Shown piece after piece: positions 6,919-13,509 of a stretch of 16,650 nt of DNA; the stretch's first letter is position 1; every line of letters starts with the position of its first letter. This DNA is from JAZGHN01 sp964496725 (GTDB lineage Bacteria > Chloroflexota > Dehalococcoidia > Dehalococcoidales > E44-bin46). Made by a program: the position numbers and the translations under genes. A model generated the notes under the pieces. The model did no database searches. It was not told the DNA's origin and saw nothing but the letters and a program-made list of their open reading frames with translations. The stretch is taken from positions 1-16,650 of the forward strand of contig CAZCAS010000015.1 of assembly GCA_964496725.1 (NCBI GenBank), written 5' to 3'.

Positions 6919-7137
6919 GTGCCTAAGAAAGAGACTATTGAGGTCGAGGGGGAAGTACTGGAGTCACTGCCCAATGCTATGTTTCGGGTGGAGTTGGCTA
7001 ATGGACATAAGGTACTGGCTCATATTTCTGGCAAGATAAGATTACACTATATTAGAATCTTGCCTGGTGATAAAGTGTTGATAGAGCTTTCCCCTTACGA
7101 CCTGAGTCGAGGCAGGATTACTTATCGGTTGAAGTAA
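6919..7137 (+). CDS. infA: Translation initiation factor IF-1
   Basis: From GTG 6919 the protein is 72 residues, the canonical IF-1 length, starting (M)PKKETIEVEGEVLESLPN and containing AMFRVELANGHKVLAHISGK and the PYDLSRGRITYR C-terminal motif. It is an OB-fold factor that occupies the 30S A site during initiation and works with IF-2 and IF-3. Two GTG codons stand side by side (6916 and 6919); the second is preferred by length and by spacing from AAGGAG. Adjacent map and rpmJ are its usual neighbours. Confidence 0.97.
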   Translation: MPKKETIEVEGEVLESLPNAMFRVELANGHKVLAHISGKIRLHYIRILPGDKVLIELSPYDLSRGRITYRLK

Positions 7138-7150
7138 TTGGGGAGTTATC

Positions 7151-7264
7151 ATGAAAGTTAAAGCTTCAGTTAAAGTTAGATGTGAAAAGTGTAGGGTGGT
7201 GAAGCGGCGTGGGGTGGTCAGGATTATTTGTCGCAACCCTAGGCATAAACAGAGGCAGGGCTAA
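7151..7264 (+). CDS. rpmJ: 50S ribosomal protein bL36 (L36), zinc form
   Basis: A 37-residue ORF beginning MKVKASVKVRCEKCRVVKRR and ending NPRHKQRQG, the standard size and sequence of bL36. Cys11, Cys14, Cys27 and His32 form the zinc site of the C+ form. bL36 is a small zinc-ribbon protein near the peptidyl transferase region that binds 23S rRNA late in assembly. GGGGAG at 7140-7145 lies 5 nt before ATG 7151. Gap of 13 nt from infA, and 24 nt to rpsM. The gene is short and easily missed by size cut-offs. Confidence 0.96.
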   Translation: MKVKASVKVRCEKCRVVKRRGVVRIICRNPRHKQRQG

Positions 7265-7288
7265 GTATATGATGAGAGGGGGTTATAG

Positions 7289-7678
7289 ATGCCGCGCATA
7301 GCTGGTGTAGATATACCTAAGAATAAGCAGGTTTGGGTTTCACTGCAGTATATCCATGGTATTGGGCCTAACGTGAGCCAGAGGATTCTAGCTCAAGCCG
7401 ATATAAAGGCTGAGGTCACGGTGGATAAGCTGACTGAGGATGAGGTTAATCGCCTCAGAGAGATTATTGACCGGGAGTATAAGGTTGAGGGGGAACTGAG
7501 GAAAGAGGTTGACCTTAATGTTAAGCGTCTCATTGAGATTGGTAGCTATCGTGGCATCAGACATCGCCATGCCCTGCCTGTCAGGGGGCAGCGAACACGA
7601 ACCAATGCTCGTACTAGGCGTGGTTCTCGTAAGACAGTGGCTGGTAGAGGAAAGAGACGGGGTGTAGCCAAGAAGTAA
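7289..7678 (+). CDS. rpsM: 30S ribosomal protein uS13 (S13)
   Basis: The 129-residue product begins MPRIAGVDIPKNKQVWVSL and has the helix-two-turns-helix IHGIGPNVSQRIL, the GSYRGIRHRHALPVRGQRT block and a lysine/arginine-rich C-terminal tail that reaches the P-site tRNA in family structures. uS13 lies in the 30S head and forms bridges to the 50S subunit. A GAGAGGGGG ribosome binding site precedes ATG 7289. Normal length; no irregularity. Confidence 0.97.
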   Translation: MPRIAGVDIPKNKQVWVSLQYIHGIGPNVSQRILAQADIKAEVTVDKLTEDEVNRLREIIDREYKVEGELRKEVDLNVKRLIEIGSYRGIRHRHALPVRGQRTRTNARTRRGSRKTVAGRGKRRGVAKK

Positions 7679-7711
7679 AAAAGTTGCTATATAGTTGAAG
7701 AGGAGATCAAA

Positions 7712-8101
7712 ATGGCACAAAAGAAGCGAACAAGAAGAAAACGAGAACGTAAATCTATCCCAGCAGGGAGAGCCTATATACAGTCAACCTTTAATAATAC
7801 TATAGTGACTCTTACTGACCCTCAGGGGAATGTTATCGCCTGGGGAAGTTCGGGAGCGGCTGGGTTTAAGGGCTCGCGTAAAGGCACTCCTTATGCTGCT
7901 CAATTGGCGGCTCAAGAGGCGGCGCGGAAGGGAATGGAGCACGGCTTACGTCAAGTAGACGTTTACGTTAAAGGGCCGGGCAGCGGACGCGAGGCAGCTA
8001 TTCGTTCTCTGCAGAGCGCTGGCATTAATATTATTAGTATTAGGGATGTGACTCCTATCCCGCATGATGGTTGTCGCCCTCCCAAAAGAAGACGAGTATA
8101 G
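7712..8101 (+). CDS. rpsK: 30S ribosomal protein uS11 (S11)
   Basis: The 129-residue protein has the uS11 core: TFNNTIVTLTDPQGNVIAW, the FKGSRKGTPYAAQ stretch and the C-terminal DVTPIPH...GCRPPKRRRV. uS11 forms the platform of the 30S subunit near the E-site mRNA. A highly basic N-terminus (KKRTRRKRERK) precedes the fold. An AGAGGAGA-type ribosome binding site lies before ATG 7712. Residue 119 is Asp, in the motif PHDGC, where E. coli encodes Asn followed by Gly; in E. coli this Asn is converted to isoaspartate. Here the acid is genome-encoded. Confidence 0.97.
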   Translation: MAQKKRTRRKRERKSIPAGRAYIQSTFNNTIVTLTDPQGNVIAWGSSGAAGFKGSRKGTPYAAQLAAQEAARKGMEHGLRQVDVYVKGPGSGREAAIRSLQSAGINIISIRDVTPIPHDGCRPPKRRRV

Positions 8102-8111
8102 GAGCAGATAA

Positions 8112-8738
8112 GTGGCAAGGTATATAGCAGCAGTTTGTCGATTGTGCCGTCGTAGCGGTGAGAAATTAATGCTTAAAGGTGGCAGGTGTCTTACCTCCAA
8201 GTGTGCCATGGAGAAAGTATCAAAAACATCGGGGCGGCAGTTTACTCGACAGCGCAGAATTTCTGACCGTGGTTTCCAATTAAAGGAGAAGCAGAAAGCC
8301 CGCTATAGCTACGGGATTATGGAGAGGCAGTTCAGGCGGACTTTTGCCCAAGCCGCGAGACAGTCAGGCATCACTGGTGAGAATCTACTAGTGCTGCTGG
8401 AGAGGCGGCTTGATAATGTAGTCTATCGTTTAGGCTTTGCTGATTCTCGTCCTCAGGCCCGTCAGCTGGTTCAGCATGGGCATATCATACTTAATGGGCA
8501 TAAAACCAATATACCCTCCTGCTTAACTAAAGAAGGTGATACTATTAGTTGGAAGGAGAGTAGTACCAAAGGCGAATATTATAAGCAAGTGGCTCAGAAT
8601 ATTGAGGCTAAGTCGATTCCGAGTTGGTTGAGTTTGGATAAAGAGAAGCTTGTCGGTCGAATCTCATCGCTACCTACCCCTGATGACGTTGATGCTAAAT
8701 TTGAGGGCAAGGCTATAGTTGAGTACTACTCACGATAA
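8112..8738 (+). CDS. rpsD: 30S ribosomal protein uS4 (S4), zinc-binding form
   Basis: The product has 208 residues, standard for uS4, a primary 16S rRNA binder that nucleates 30S assembly. The N-terminus holds Cys9, Cys12, Cys26 and Cys31, the four-cysteine zinc site known from Thermus uS4. The S4 RNA-binding domain starts near residue 98 (RRLDNVVYRLGFADSRPQAR) and continues through the VQHGHIILNG motif. GTG 8112 is the start, with GGAG at 8101-8104 seven nucleotides upstream, overlapping the rpsK stop. In E. coli uS4 represses the alpha operon by binding its leader; no comparable leader is visible in the short gaps here. Confidence 0.97.
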   Translation: MARYIAAVCRLCRRSGEKLMLKGGRCLTSKCAMEKVSKTSGRQFTRQRRISDRGFQLKEKQKARYSYGIMERQFRRTFAQAARQSGITGENLLVLLERRLDNVVYRLGFADSRPQARQLVQHGHIILNGHKTNIPSCLTKEGDTISWKESSTKGEYYKQVAQNIEAKSIPSWLSLDKEKLVGRISSLPTPDDVDAKFEGKAIVEYYSR

Positions 8739-8749
8739 GATAATTAATG

Positions 8750-8756
8750 AGGAGGT
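8750..8756 (+). promoter_or_regulatory. Strong Shine-Dalgarno supporting a TTG start of rpoA
   Basis: AGGAGGT at ideal distance (6 nt) from TTG 8763. It decides the rpoA start, as no ATG or GTG near this position is in frame. Confidence 0.8.
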
Positions 8757-8762
8757 AGCATT

Positions 8763-9743
8763 TTGTCGCGCTTAGTAGTTCCGAAGATTGAGTGTGTGGA
8801 GCTCAGAGATAACTTTGGGCGATTTGTGGCCTCTCCACTGGAGAGAGGCTTCGGCGTCACTTTAGGGAACTCTTTACGAAGGGTGCTGCTTAGTTATCTT
8901 CCTGGGGCGGCAGTAACTAGGATTAGGATTGAGGGGATTCATCATGAATTCTCCACTATCCCTCATATGCAGGAAGATGTCCCAGAGTTTTTGCTTAATA
9001 TCAAAGAGTTGCGGTTAATCCCCCTCTCAAACCAACTAGGCAAGTTGATACTGGAGGTGGAGGGTGAAGGGTGGGTTAGCGCCGCTGACATTAAACCATC
9101 AACTGACTTTGAAATTGCCAACCCTGAGCTTCATTTAGCCACTTTAGATTCTTCTGAAGCAAAGCTCTATGCGGAGCTTGATGTGGAAATAGGAGAGGGC
9201 TATAAGCAAGCTGAGTCCAGTGGCAATCTGCCTATGGGAACGATTCCAGTGGATGCTATCTTTACCCCGATACGTAAGGTTAATTTCACCGTTGAACCCA
9301 TTCACGTTGGGCGGGAGAGTAGCCACCAGCAGTTGTTTCTGGATTTGTGGACAGACGGTACTGTGTCACCGACCGAGGCTATTAGCCGCGGTGCTGCCAT
9401 TCTAGTAGAGCAGTTGACCCCCTTTGTTGATTATGTCAGGGTCTCCCAACTGAAGGAAGAGGAGGAGGCTGTCCGCTTATCTATTCCTGATGAGATATAT
9501 AATATGCCCGTGGAGCAAATGAATTTATCAGTACGTACTATGAATTGCCTGCGGCGTGGTGGCATTGACACTTTGGGGCAACTTATAGGTAAGACAGAGA
9601 AAGAGTTGCTTGCCTTGCGGAATTTCGGGCAGAAGTCGAAGAGGGAGCTGGAGGAACGTCTTGGGGAGCTTGAGCTTTCCCTTAAACCTGATGTTGAAGA
9701 GTCCACCCAGCCAACTGGAGAGGAAACAGAGGATGAGGCATAA
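8763..9743 (+). CDS. rpoA: DNA-directed RNA polymerase subunit alpha
   Basis: The 326-residue protein has the two-domain alpha-subunit plan. The N-terminal domain (about 1-235) carries the conserved LERGFGVTLGNSLRRVLL and PGAAVTRIRIEGI assembly blocks, used for dimerisation and for binding beta and beta'. After a linker, the C-terminal domain (about 255-315) carries VRTMNCLRRGGIDTLGQL and the NFGQKSKRELEERLGEL helix-hairpin-helix that contacts promoter UP elements and regulators. The start is TTG 8763, backed by a near-perfect ribosome binding site. The tail is acidic. The last 11 nt overlap rplQ, so the two are translationally coupled. Confidence 0.98.
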   Translation: MSRLVVPKIECVELRDNFGRFVASPLERGFGVTLGNSLRRVLLSYLPGAAVTRIRIEGIHHEFSTIPHMQEDVPEFLLNIKELRLIPLSNQLGKLILEVEGEGWVSAADIKPSTDFEIANPELHLATLDSSEAKLYAELDVEIGEGYKQAESSGNLPMGTIPVDAIFTPIRKVNFTVEPIHVGRESSHQQLFLDLWTDGTVSPTEAISRGAAILVEQLTPFVDYVRVSQLKEEEEAVRLSIPDEIYNMPVEQMNLSVRTMNCLRRGGIDTLGQLIGKTEKELLALRNFGQKSKRELEERLGELELSLKPDVEESTQPTGEETEDEA

Positions 9744-10086
9744 AATAGCCGGTAGGCATTTGAGCAGGCCCTCAGGACACAGGAGGGCGATGTATCGTAA
9801 CTTGGTTACTGACCTCTTAAAACATGAAAAAATTACCACCACTGAGGCCAAGGCCAAGGAAGTATGTGGCTTGGCGGAGAAAATGATTGGTTTGGGGAAG
9901 AAGGGCGGACTTCACTCACTTCGTCAGGTAACAGCATTTGTCTTAGATAAGCAGGTAGCCGATAAGGTGTTTACTGCTCTCGCCTCTAGGTACGCTGAGC
10001 GCCCTGGTGGATATACCCGTCTCACTAAGCTGGGACCCAGGTTGGGTGATGGGGCAGCTATGGTTCAGCTGGAGCTGGTAGAGTAA
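9733..10086 (+). CDS. rplQ: 50S ribosomal protein bL17 (L17)
   Basis: From ATG 9733 the protein is 117 residues, typical for bL17, beginning MRHKIAGRHLSRPSGHRRAM and continuing with the NLVTDLLKHEKITTTEAKAK block. A GPRLGDGAAMVQLELV stretch ends the protein. bL17 lies near the exit tunnel. An earlier in-frame ATG at 9610 lies inside rpoA and gives non-family sequence. GAGAGGAAACAGAGG in the end of rpoA provides the ribosome binding site, and the start overlaps the rpoA stop (TAA 9741-9743). Confidence 0.96.
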   Translation: MRHKIAGRHLSRPSGHRRAMYRNLVTDLLKHEKITTTEAKAKEVCGLAEKMIGLGKKGGLHSLRQVTAFVLDKQVADKVFTALASRYAERPGGYTRLTKLGPRLGDGAAMVQLELVE

Positions 10087-10091
10087 GGGGG
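10085..10091 (+). promoter_or_regulatory. Putative Shine-Dalgarno of truA, far from its standard start
   Basis: AAGGGGG starts inside the rplQ stop region. It is 28 nt from the only standard start codon of truA (GTG 10120) but only 7 nt from an in-frame ACG (10099). There is no better ribosome binding site before GTG 10120. Confidence 0.5.
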
Positions 10092-10119
10092 CGGTCAAAC
10101 GGCGACAACCGCTAAGATA

Positions 10120-10869
10120 GTGTTAATCGTGGAATATGAGGGCACTCACTACCATGGATTCCAGTTTCAAGCTAATGCTCCTACTATTCAAGGTGAGCTG
10201 GAGGAAGCGTTGGGTAAGCTTACTGGAGAAAAGCTCCGGGTGCTGGGGGCCAGTCGGACTGACGCTGGGGTTCATGCTAAAGGCCAAGTGGTTAGCCTTA
10301 GGACCAGTTCACCCCTTCCTCCGCGAGCTTTTATTAATGGTTTAAACTACCATTTGCCTGAGGATATCGCCATTAGAGCGGCGTATAAGGCAGAGGATAC
10401 TTTCGATGTCAGGCGTGATGCTGTCAGTCGGGAGTATAAATACTGTATATTAAATAGCTTGAGCCGGTCTCCATTCAGCGATGGTTTATCTTATCGTGTT
10501 GCCGGGCATATTGATATTGTGGCTATGAATAAGGCATGTCAGTATCTTGCTGGTGAGCATGACTTCGCCTCATTTGCTAGTTGTATAGGGGTTGAGTTGA
10601 AAACCACGAAGCGGAATGTGCATCAGGTGAAAGTGGAGAAGGACGGAGATTTAGTAACTTTTGTTATAATGGCTAACTCCTTCCTGCCTCACCAGGTGCG
10701 TAATACAGTGGGCCCTCTGATTAAAGTTGGTTTGGGTAAGGTGACCGTTGACCAGTTTCGTGATATAATGGAGGCGAAGCAGCCCGGTTTAGCTGCTCCC
10801 ACTGCTCCTGCCTGCGGGCTGTGCCTCATGAGGGTAAATTATCCCAGCCCTTTTGGAGAGGAGATGTAG
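10120..10869 (+). CDS. truA: tRNA pseudouridine(38-40) synthase TruA
   Basis: From GTG 10120 the enzyme is 249 residues. It isomerises uridines 38-40 in the tRNA anticodon arm to pseudouridine. The catalytic motif GASRTDAGVHAKGQ (about 43-56) holds the nucleophile Asp48. Other family features are EYEGTHYHGFQ at the N-terminus, DVRRDAVSREYKY, FASFAS, and NSFLPHQVRNTVGPL near the C-terminus. The start is doubtful: the frame stays open upstream to 10087 without another standard start, and reading from ACG 10099 would add MATTAKI, which restores a family-like N-terminus and fits the AAGGGGG ribosome binding site. Sitting between rplQ and rplM is usual for Gram-positive-like genomes. The stop overlaps the rplM GTG by 1 nt. 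Confidence 0.95.
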   Translation: MLIVEYEGTHYHGFQFQANAPTIQGELEEALGKLTGEKLRVLGASRTDAGVHAKGQVVSLRTSSPLPPRAFINGLNYHLPEDIAIRAAYKAEDTFDVRRDAVSREYKYCILNSLSRSPFSDGLSYRVAGHIDIVAMNKACQYLAGEHDFASFASCIGVELKTTKRNVHQVKVEKDGDLVTFVIMANSFLPHQVRNTVGPLIKVGLGKVTVDQFRDIMEAKQPGLAAPTAPACGLCLMRVNYPSPFGEEM

Positions 10870-11282
10870 TGAAAACTTATAGCGTTAAGGCATCTGAAAT
10901 CAAGCGAGAGTGGCATGTTATTGATGCTGCCGATCAGGTTTTAGGCAAACTGGCCACTCAGGCAGCTCGTTTGCTTATGGGCAAGCACAAGCCGATATTC
11001 ACTCGGAATTTGGATACCGGCGATTATGTGGTTGTTATTAATGCTGATAAGGTTCGGGTTACCGGTAATAAGGCTCAACTGAAGGTCTATTATAGGCATT
11101 CCGGGTATCCCGGGGGACTTAAGAGTATTACTTATGATAAATTGATGGAGACCGATCCCACGCGAGTGATTGAGCATGCGGTTAAGGGGATGTTGCCCCA
11201 CACCCGACTGGGTGCTAGTATGATGAAGAAGCTCAGGGTATATGTCGGTGATACTCACCCGCACCCGGTTAAGAAGAAATAG
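10869..11282 (+). CDS. rplM: 50S ribosomal protein uL13 (L13)
   Basis: From GTG 10869 the product is 137 residues, slightly shorter than the common 142-148. It begins MKTYSVKASEIKREWHVIDA and contains the LGKLATQAARLLMGKHKP block and the AVKGMLPHTRLG motif near the C-terminus. uL13 is an early-binding 23S rRNA protein. GGAGAGGAG at 10855-10863 lies 5 nt upstream; the start overlaps the truA TAG by one base, a classic coupling arrangement. Firmicutes have an L13-binding leader before rplM, but there is no space for one here. Confidence 0.97.
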   Translation: MKTYSVKASEIKREWHVIDAADQVLGKLATQAARLLMGKHKPIFTRNLDTGDYVVVINADKVRVTGNKAQLKVYYRHSGYPGGLKSITYDKLMETDPTRVIEHAVKGMLPHTRLGASMMKKLRVYVGDTHPHPVKKK

Positions 11283-11289
11283 GGTTCAG

Positions 11290-11685
11290 ATGGAAAAACA
11301 AACTTACTTTTATGGCGTAGGTAGACGCAAGACGGCTGTGGCTCGAGTAAGACTGTCGCCGGGCAATGGCGCTATCATTGTCAATGGTGTTCCTTATGAG
11401 GAGCGTTTCCCGCGCCCTGAACACCGTCGCACCATAATACAACCGTTTTTGGTTACTGATAATGTTGGCAAGTACAATGCTGAGGTTAATGTGAACGGGA
11501 GCGGTATATCAGGGCAGGGTGGTGCTATTTCCCATGGTATTGCTCGGGCTCTGGTAGAAGCCGATGGGAAGCTGAGGCCGGTACTCCGCCAGAAGGGGTT
11601 GCTTACCCGTGACCCCCGGATTAAAGAGCGGAAGAAGGCTGGACTCAGGCGTGCTCGCAAAGCCCCTCAATACACCAAGCGGTAA
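11290..11685 (+). CDS. rpsI: 30S ribosomal protein uS9 (S9)
   Basis: From ATG 11290 the protein is 131 residues, normal for uS9, with the YGVGRRKTAVARVRL N-terminus, the SGQGGAISHGIARAL core and the C-terminal KKAGLRRARKAPQYTKR. The final Lys-Arg reaches the P-site tRNA anticodon in family structures; the usual Ser before it is Thr here. An AGGG lies 5 nt before the ATG, overlapping the rplM stop. rplM-rpsI is a near-universal pair. This is the last plus-strand gene, and its stop is only 10 nt from the stop of the opposing operon. Confidence 0.97.
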   Translation: MEKQTYFYGVGRRKTAVARVRLSPGNGAIIVNGVPYEERFPRPEHRRTIIQPFLVTDNVGKYNAEVNVNGSGISGQGGAISHGIARALVEADGKLRPVLRQKGLLTRDPRIKERKKAGLRRARKAPQYTKR

Positions 11686-11706
11686 CCTACTTTATTTAGG
11701 GCTTGG
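11675..11706. repeat. Inverted repeat at the convergent operon junction, possible weak terminator
   Basis: CCAAGC (11675-11680) and its exact reverse complement GCTTGG (11701-11706) flank a 20-nt AT-rich loop that spans the rpsI stop and the stop of the opposing cupin gene. A 6-bp stem with a 20-nt loop and no T-run is not a standard intrinsic terminator. Its symmetric position suggests, but does not prove, a role at the 3' end of both transcripts. Confidence 0.25.
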
Positions 11707-12058
11707 CTCTTCCGTAGTCGTCCTCTACTCTGACTATGTCTTCCAGTTCAGGCGTGGATACCTCAAGGAGGGTCGTGTCTTCTATAGCCTCCAGTCGGTG
11801 CTTGGTGTGGGGAGGGATTCTGATAGTGTGGCCGGGTTGAGCTATGTATGATTTCATCTGGCCATCGGCGCCTTCAACTTCAATCTTTACCTTCCCCTGA
11901 TAGATATACATGCTTTCGTCTTTCTTCTCATGGTATTGGAGGCTGAGCCGATGTCCCTTTTTAACAAAGATTATCTTGCCCACATATTTGGTGGTATGGG
12001 CATATAGCAGCTCATAACCCCAGGGCTTCTCTGTTTTTCGGGGAAGCTCGTCTTTCAT
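11696..12058 (-). CDS. Mannose-6-phosphate isomerase-like cupin protein
   Basis: This 120-residue single-domain cupin begins with the EKPWGYELLYA motif of type II phosphomannose isomerase and related cupins. Cupin motif 1 spans about 35-55, with Gln41, His43, Glu48 and Gly55 in the usual positions. Motif 2 is at about 76-90, with PPHTKHRLEA and His87. The first metal-ligand His of generic cupins is Gln, as is normal in this subfamily (LSLQYH). The family includes the isomerase domain of bifunctional mannose-1-phosphate guanylyltransferase/isomerase proteins. I infer sugar-phosphate isomerase or a related sugar-binding role, in line with the mutase 12 nt upstream. ATG 12058 has AAGGAGAG in front. 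Last gene of the operon. Confidence 0.85.
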   Translation of the reverse strand: MKDELPRKTEKPWGYELLYAHTTKYVGKIIFVKKGHRLSLQYHEKKDESMYIYQGKVKIEVEGADGQMKSYIAQPGHTIRIPPHTKHRLEAIEDTTLLEVSTPELEDIVRVEDDYGRAKP

Positions 12059-12070
12059 ATCCAGCTCTCC

Positions 12071-13495
12071 TTAGACCCCGGCTAGTTCCCTTCCTATCTC
12101 AAGCAGTTTTTCCACTCGGGCTGGGGAATCGCTTTCAGCATAGAGGCGAAGCACTGGCTCAGTTCCAGAGAACCTGATTAGCAGCCAAGTATTGTCAGCC
12201 AGGGTAAAGCGGAAGCCATCAAAAGTATCCACCTTAACGACTTTAACACCATCAATCGCATCCGGGGGATTACTTTTTACCCGATTAGTTATTGGTTCAC
12301 GCTTGTCCTCGGGAAATTCTATGTCTATGCGCTTAAAGTGGTGGGGTCCAACCTTGCTGTAGAGGTAGTCGATTAGTTGCGAGGGTTTTTTGCCTGTTTT
12401 GACCATCAGGTCGAGGAAGTAGAGCCCGGCCAGGATGCCATCTCGTTCCGGCATGTGACCTCTGAAGCCGTAGCCACCGGATTCCTCACCGCCAACGAGG
12501 GCATTTTCTGCTAGCATTATTGGGGCAACATACTTGAAGCCAACCGGTGTCTCATGGATTGTCACCCCGAATATCTCTCCCAGGCGGTACAGCATATTGG
12601 TGGTGGTTATTGTCTTCACTATGGGCCCTCGCTCGCCGCGTACCTCCAGCAGGTAAAGAGCGAGCAGAGCAAAGACCTGGAGAGGGGTGAGAAATACACC
12701 CTTCTCGTCTACGATGCCAACTCGGTCGGCATCGCCGTCGGTAGCCACTCCTACATCTGCCTTATGTTTTTTAACCGTAGCTGAGAGTTTGTCCAGGTTG
12801 GCGGCGATTGGCTCCGGTTGTATGTCGGGAAAGAGGGGATTTCGTTCTCTATTTATCTCTATTAGTTCCATAGCCCCCTCGCTTAACAGGGTCTGGAAAT
12901 AGCCGATTCCTGCCCCGTACATAGGGTCAACGACTACCTTTAGCTTGGCTCGGCGTAGCTCATTCAGGTCGATGAGGCTGGTTAAATGCTTGGAATAGAC
13001 AGGGGCTAGGTCGAGATATTCTATCAATCCTTTATCGAGGGCTTCAGCCCGTGGTATCTGGTTTACTTTGCCTGTGCTGAGGATGTCAGAGATGTTTTTT
13101 TCTATTTGGGCTGTCACCTCAGGCGAGGCACTGGAGCCGAATTCAGACTTATACTTAAAGCCGTTCCATTTGGCTGGATTATGGCTGGCGGTGATGACGA
13201 TAGCTCCGCCTGCCTTTTGGGCGAGGACGCCATAGCTTACCACCGGCGTCGGCGTAGGCTGGGGACAGAGGGATACCTTTATCCCGTTGCCAGCCGCTAC
13301 CTCAGCAGCAACTGAAGCGAAATCCTCGGAGGCAAAACGGGTATCATGTCCTACAATCAGCCCTTGGTGAGCCAGTCCGCTCTGTTTTAAATACTCGGCC
13401 ACTGCCTGAGCGCAAATCCGCACATTATAGAAGGTGAAGTCCTGAGCGATAATCCCACGCCAGCCATCGGTACCGAATTTAATTGTAGTGCTCAC
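12071..13495 (-). CDS. Phosphoglucomutase/phosphomannomutase (alpha-D-phosphohexomutase family)
   Basis: The 474-residue enzyme has all four signatures of the family: FGTDGWRG at 7-14, the active-site TASHNP with Ser104 (phosphoserine), the metal-binding DGDADR at 253-258, the sugar-binding GGEESGG at 335-341 and the phosphate-binding RFSGTEP at 441-447. Such enzymes move phosphate between C6 and C1 of glucose, mannose or glucosamine; the exact substrate cannot be read from the motifs. With the cupin downstream, a mannose or glucose phosphate supply for polysaccharide or compatible solute is plausible. The start is GTG 13495, with a modest AAGGGAT about 9 nt upstream. It lies 14 nt after the flavoprotein stop. 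Confidence 0.94.
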   Translation of the reverse strand: MSTTIKFGTDGWRGIIAQDFTFYNVRICAQAVAEYLKQSGLAHQGLIVGHDTRFASEDFASVAAEVAAGNGIKVSLCPQPTPTPVVSYGVLAQKAGGAIVITASHNPAKWNGFKYKSEFGSSASPEVTAQIEKNISDILSTGKVNQIPRAEALDKGLIEYLDLAPVYSKHLTSLIDLNELRRAKLKVVVDPMYGAGIGYFQTLLSEGAMELIEINRERNPLFPDIQPEPIAANLDKLSATVKKHKADVGVATDGDADRVGIVDEKGVFLTPLQVFALLALYLLEVRGERGPIVKTITTTNMLYRLGEIFGVTIHETPVGFKYVAPIMLAENALVGGEESGGYGFRGHMPERDGILAGLYFLDLMVKTGKKPSQLIDYLYSKVGPHHFKRIDIEFPEDKREPITNRVKSNPPDAIDGVKVVKVDTFDGFRFTLADNTWLLIRFSGTEPVLRLYAESDSPARVEKLLEIGRELAGV

Positions 13496-13509
13496 TTTAT
13501 ATCTATCCC

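Noticed and set aside
7687..7694. CTATATAG palindrome before rpsK, looking like a promoter -10 region
   Set aside because: No -35 element at the right distance, and the gap is inside a tightly packed operon. Short AT palindromes of this size occur by chance.
7388..7720. A 110-codon minus-strand reading frame across rpsM
   Set aside because: It lies wholly opposite a well-identified ribosomal gene, its sequence resembles no family I know, and it has no ribosome binding site worth noting. It is a shadow of the GC and codon pattern of the real gene.
9528..9857. A 109-codon minus-strand reading frame across the rpoA/rplQ junction
   Set aside because: It covers the overlap of two certain genes on the other strand. 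Cys/Leu-rich stretches arise from the antisense of Lys/Glu-rich coding; no start signal seen.
10091..10112. Possible hairpin GCGGT...ACCGC between rplQ and truA
   Set aside because: Only 5 bp with a 12-nt loop and no T-run; too weak to call a terminator or leader. I mention it only because it would surround the candidate ACG start.
12554..12902. Plus-strand reading frames (76 and 71 codons) opposite the mutase gene
   Set aside because: Both are antisense to conserved domains of the phosphohexomutase and have no family resemblance or start signals.
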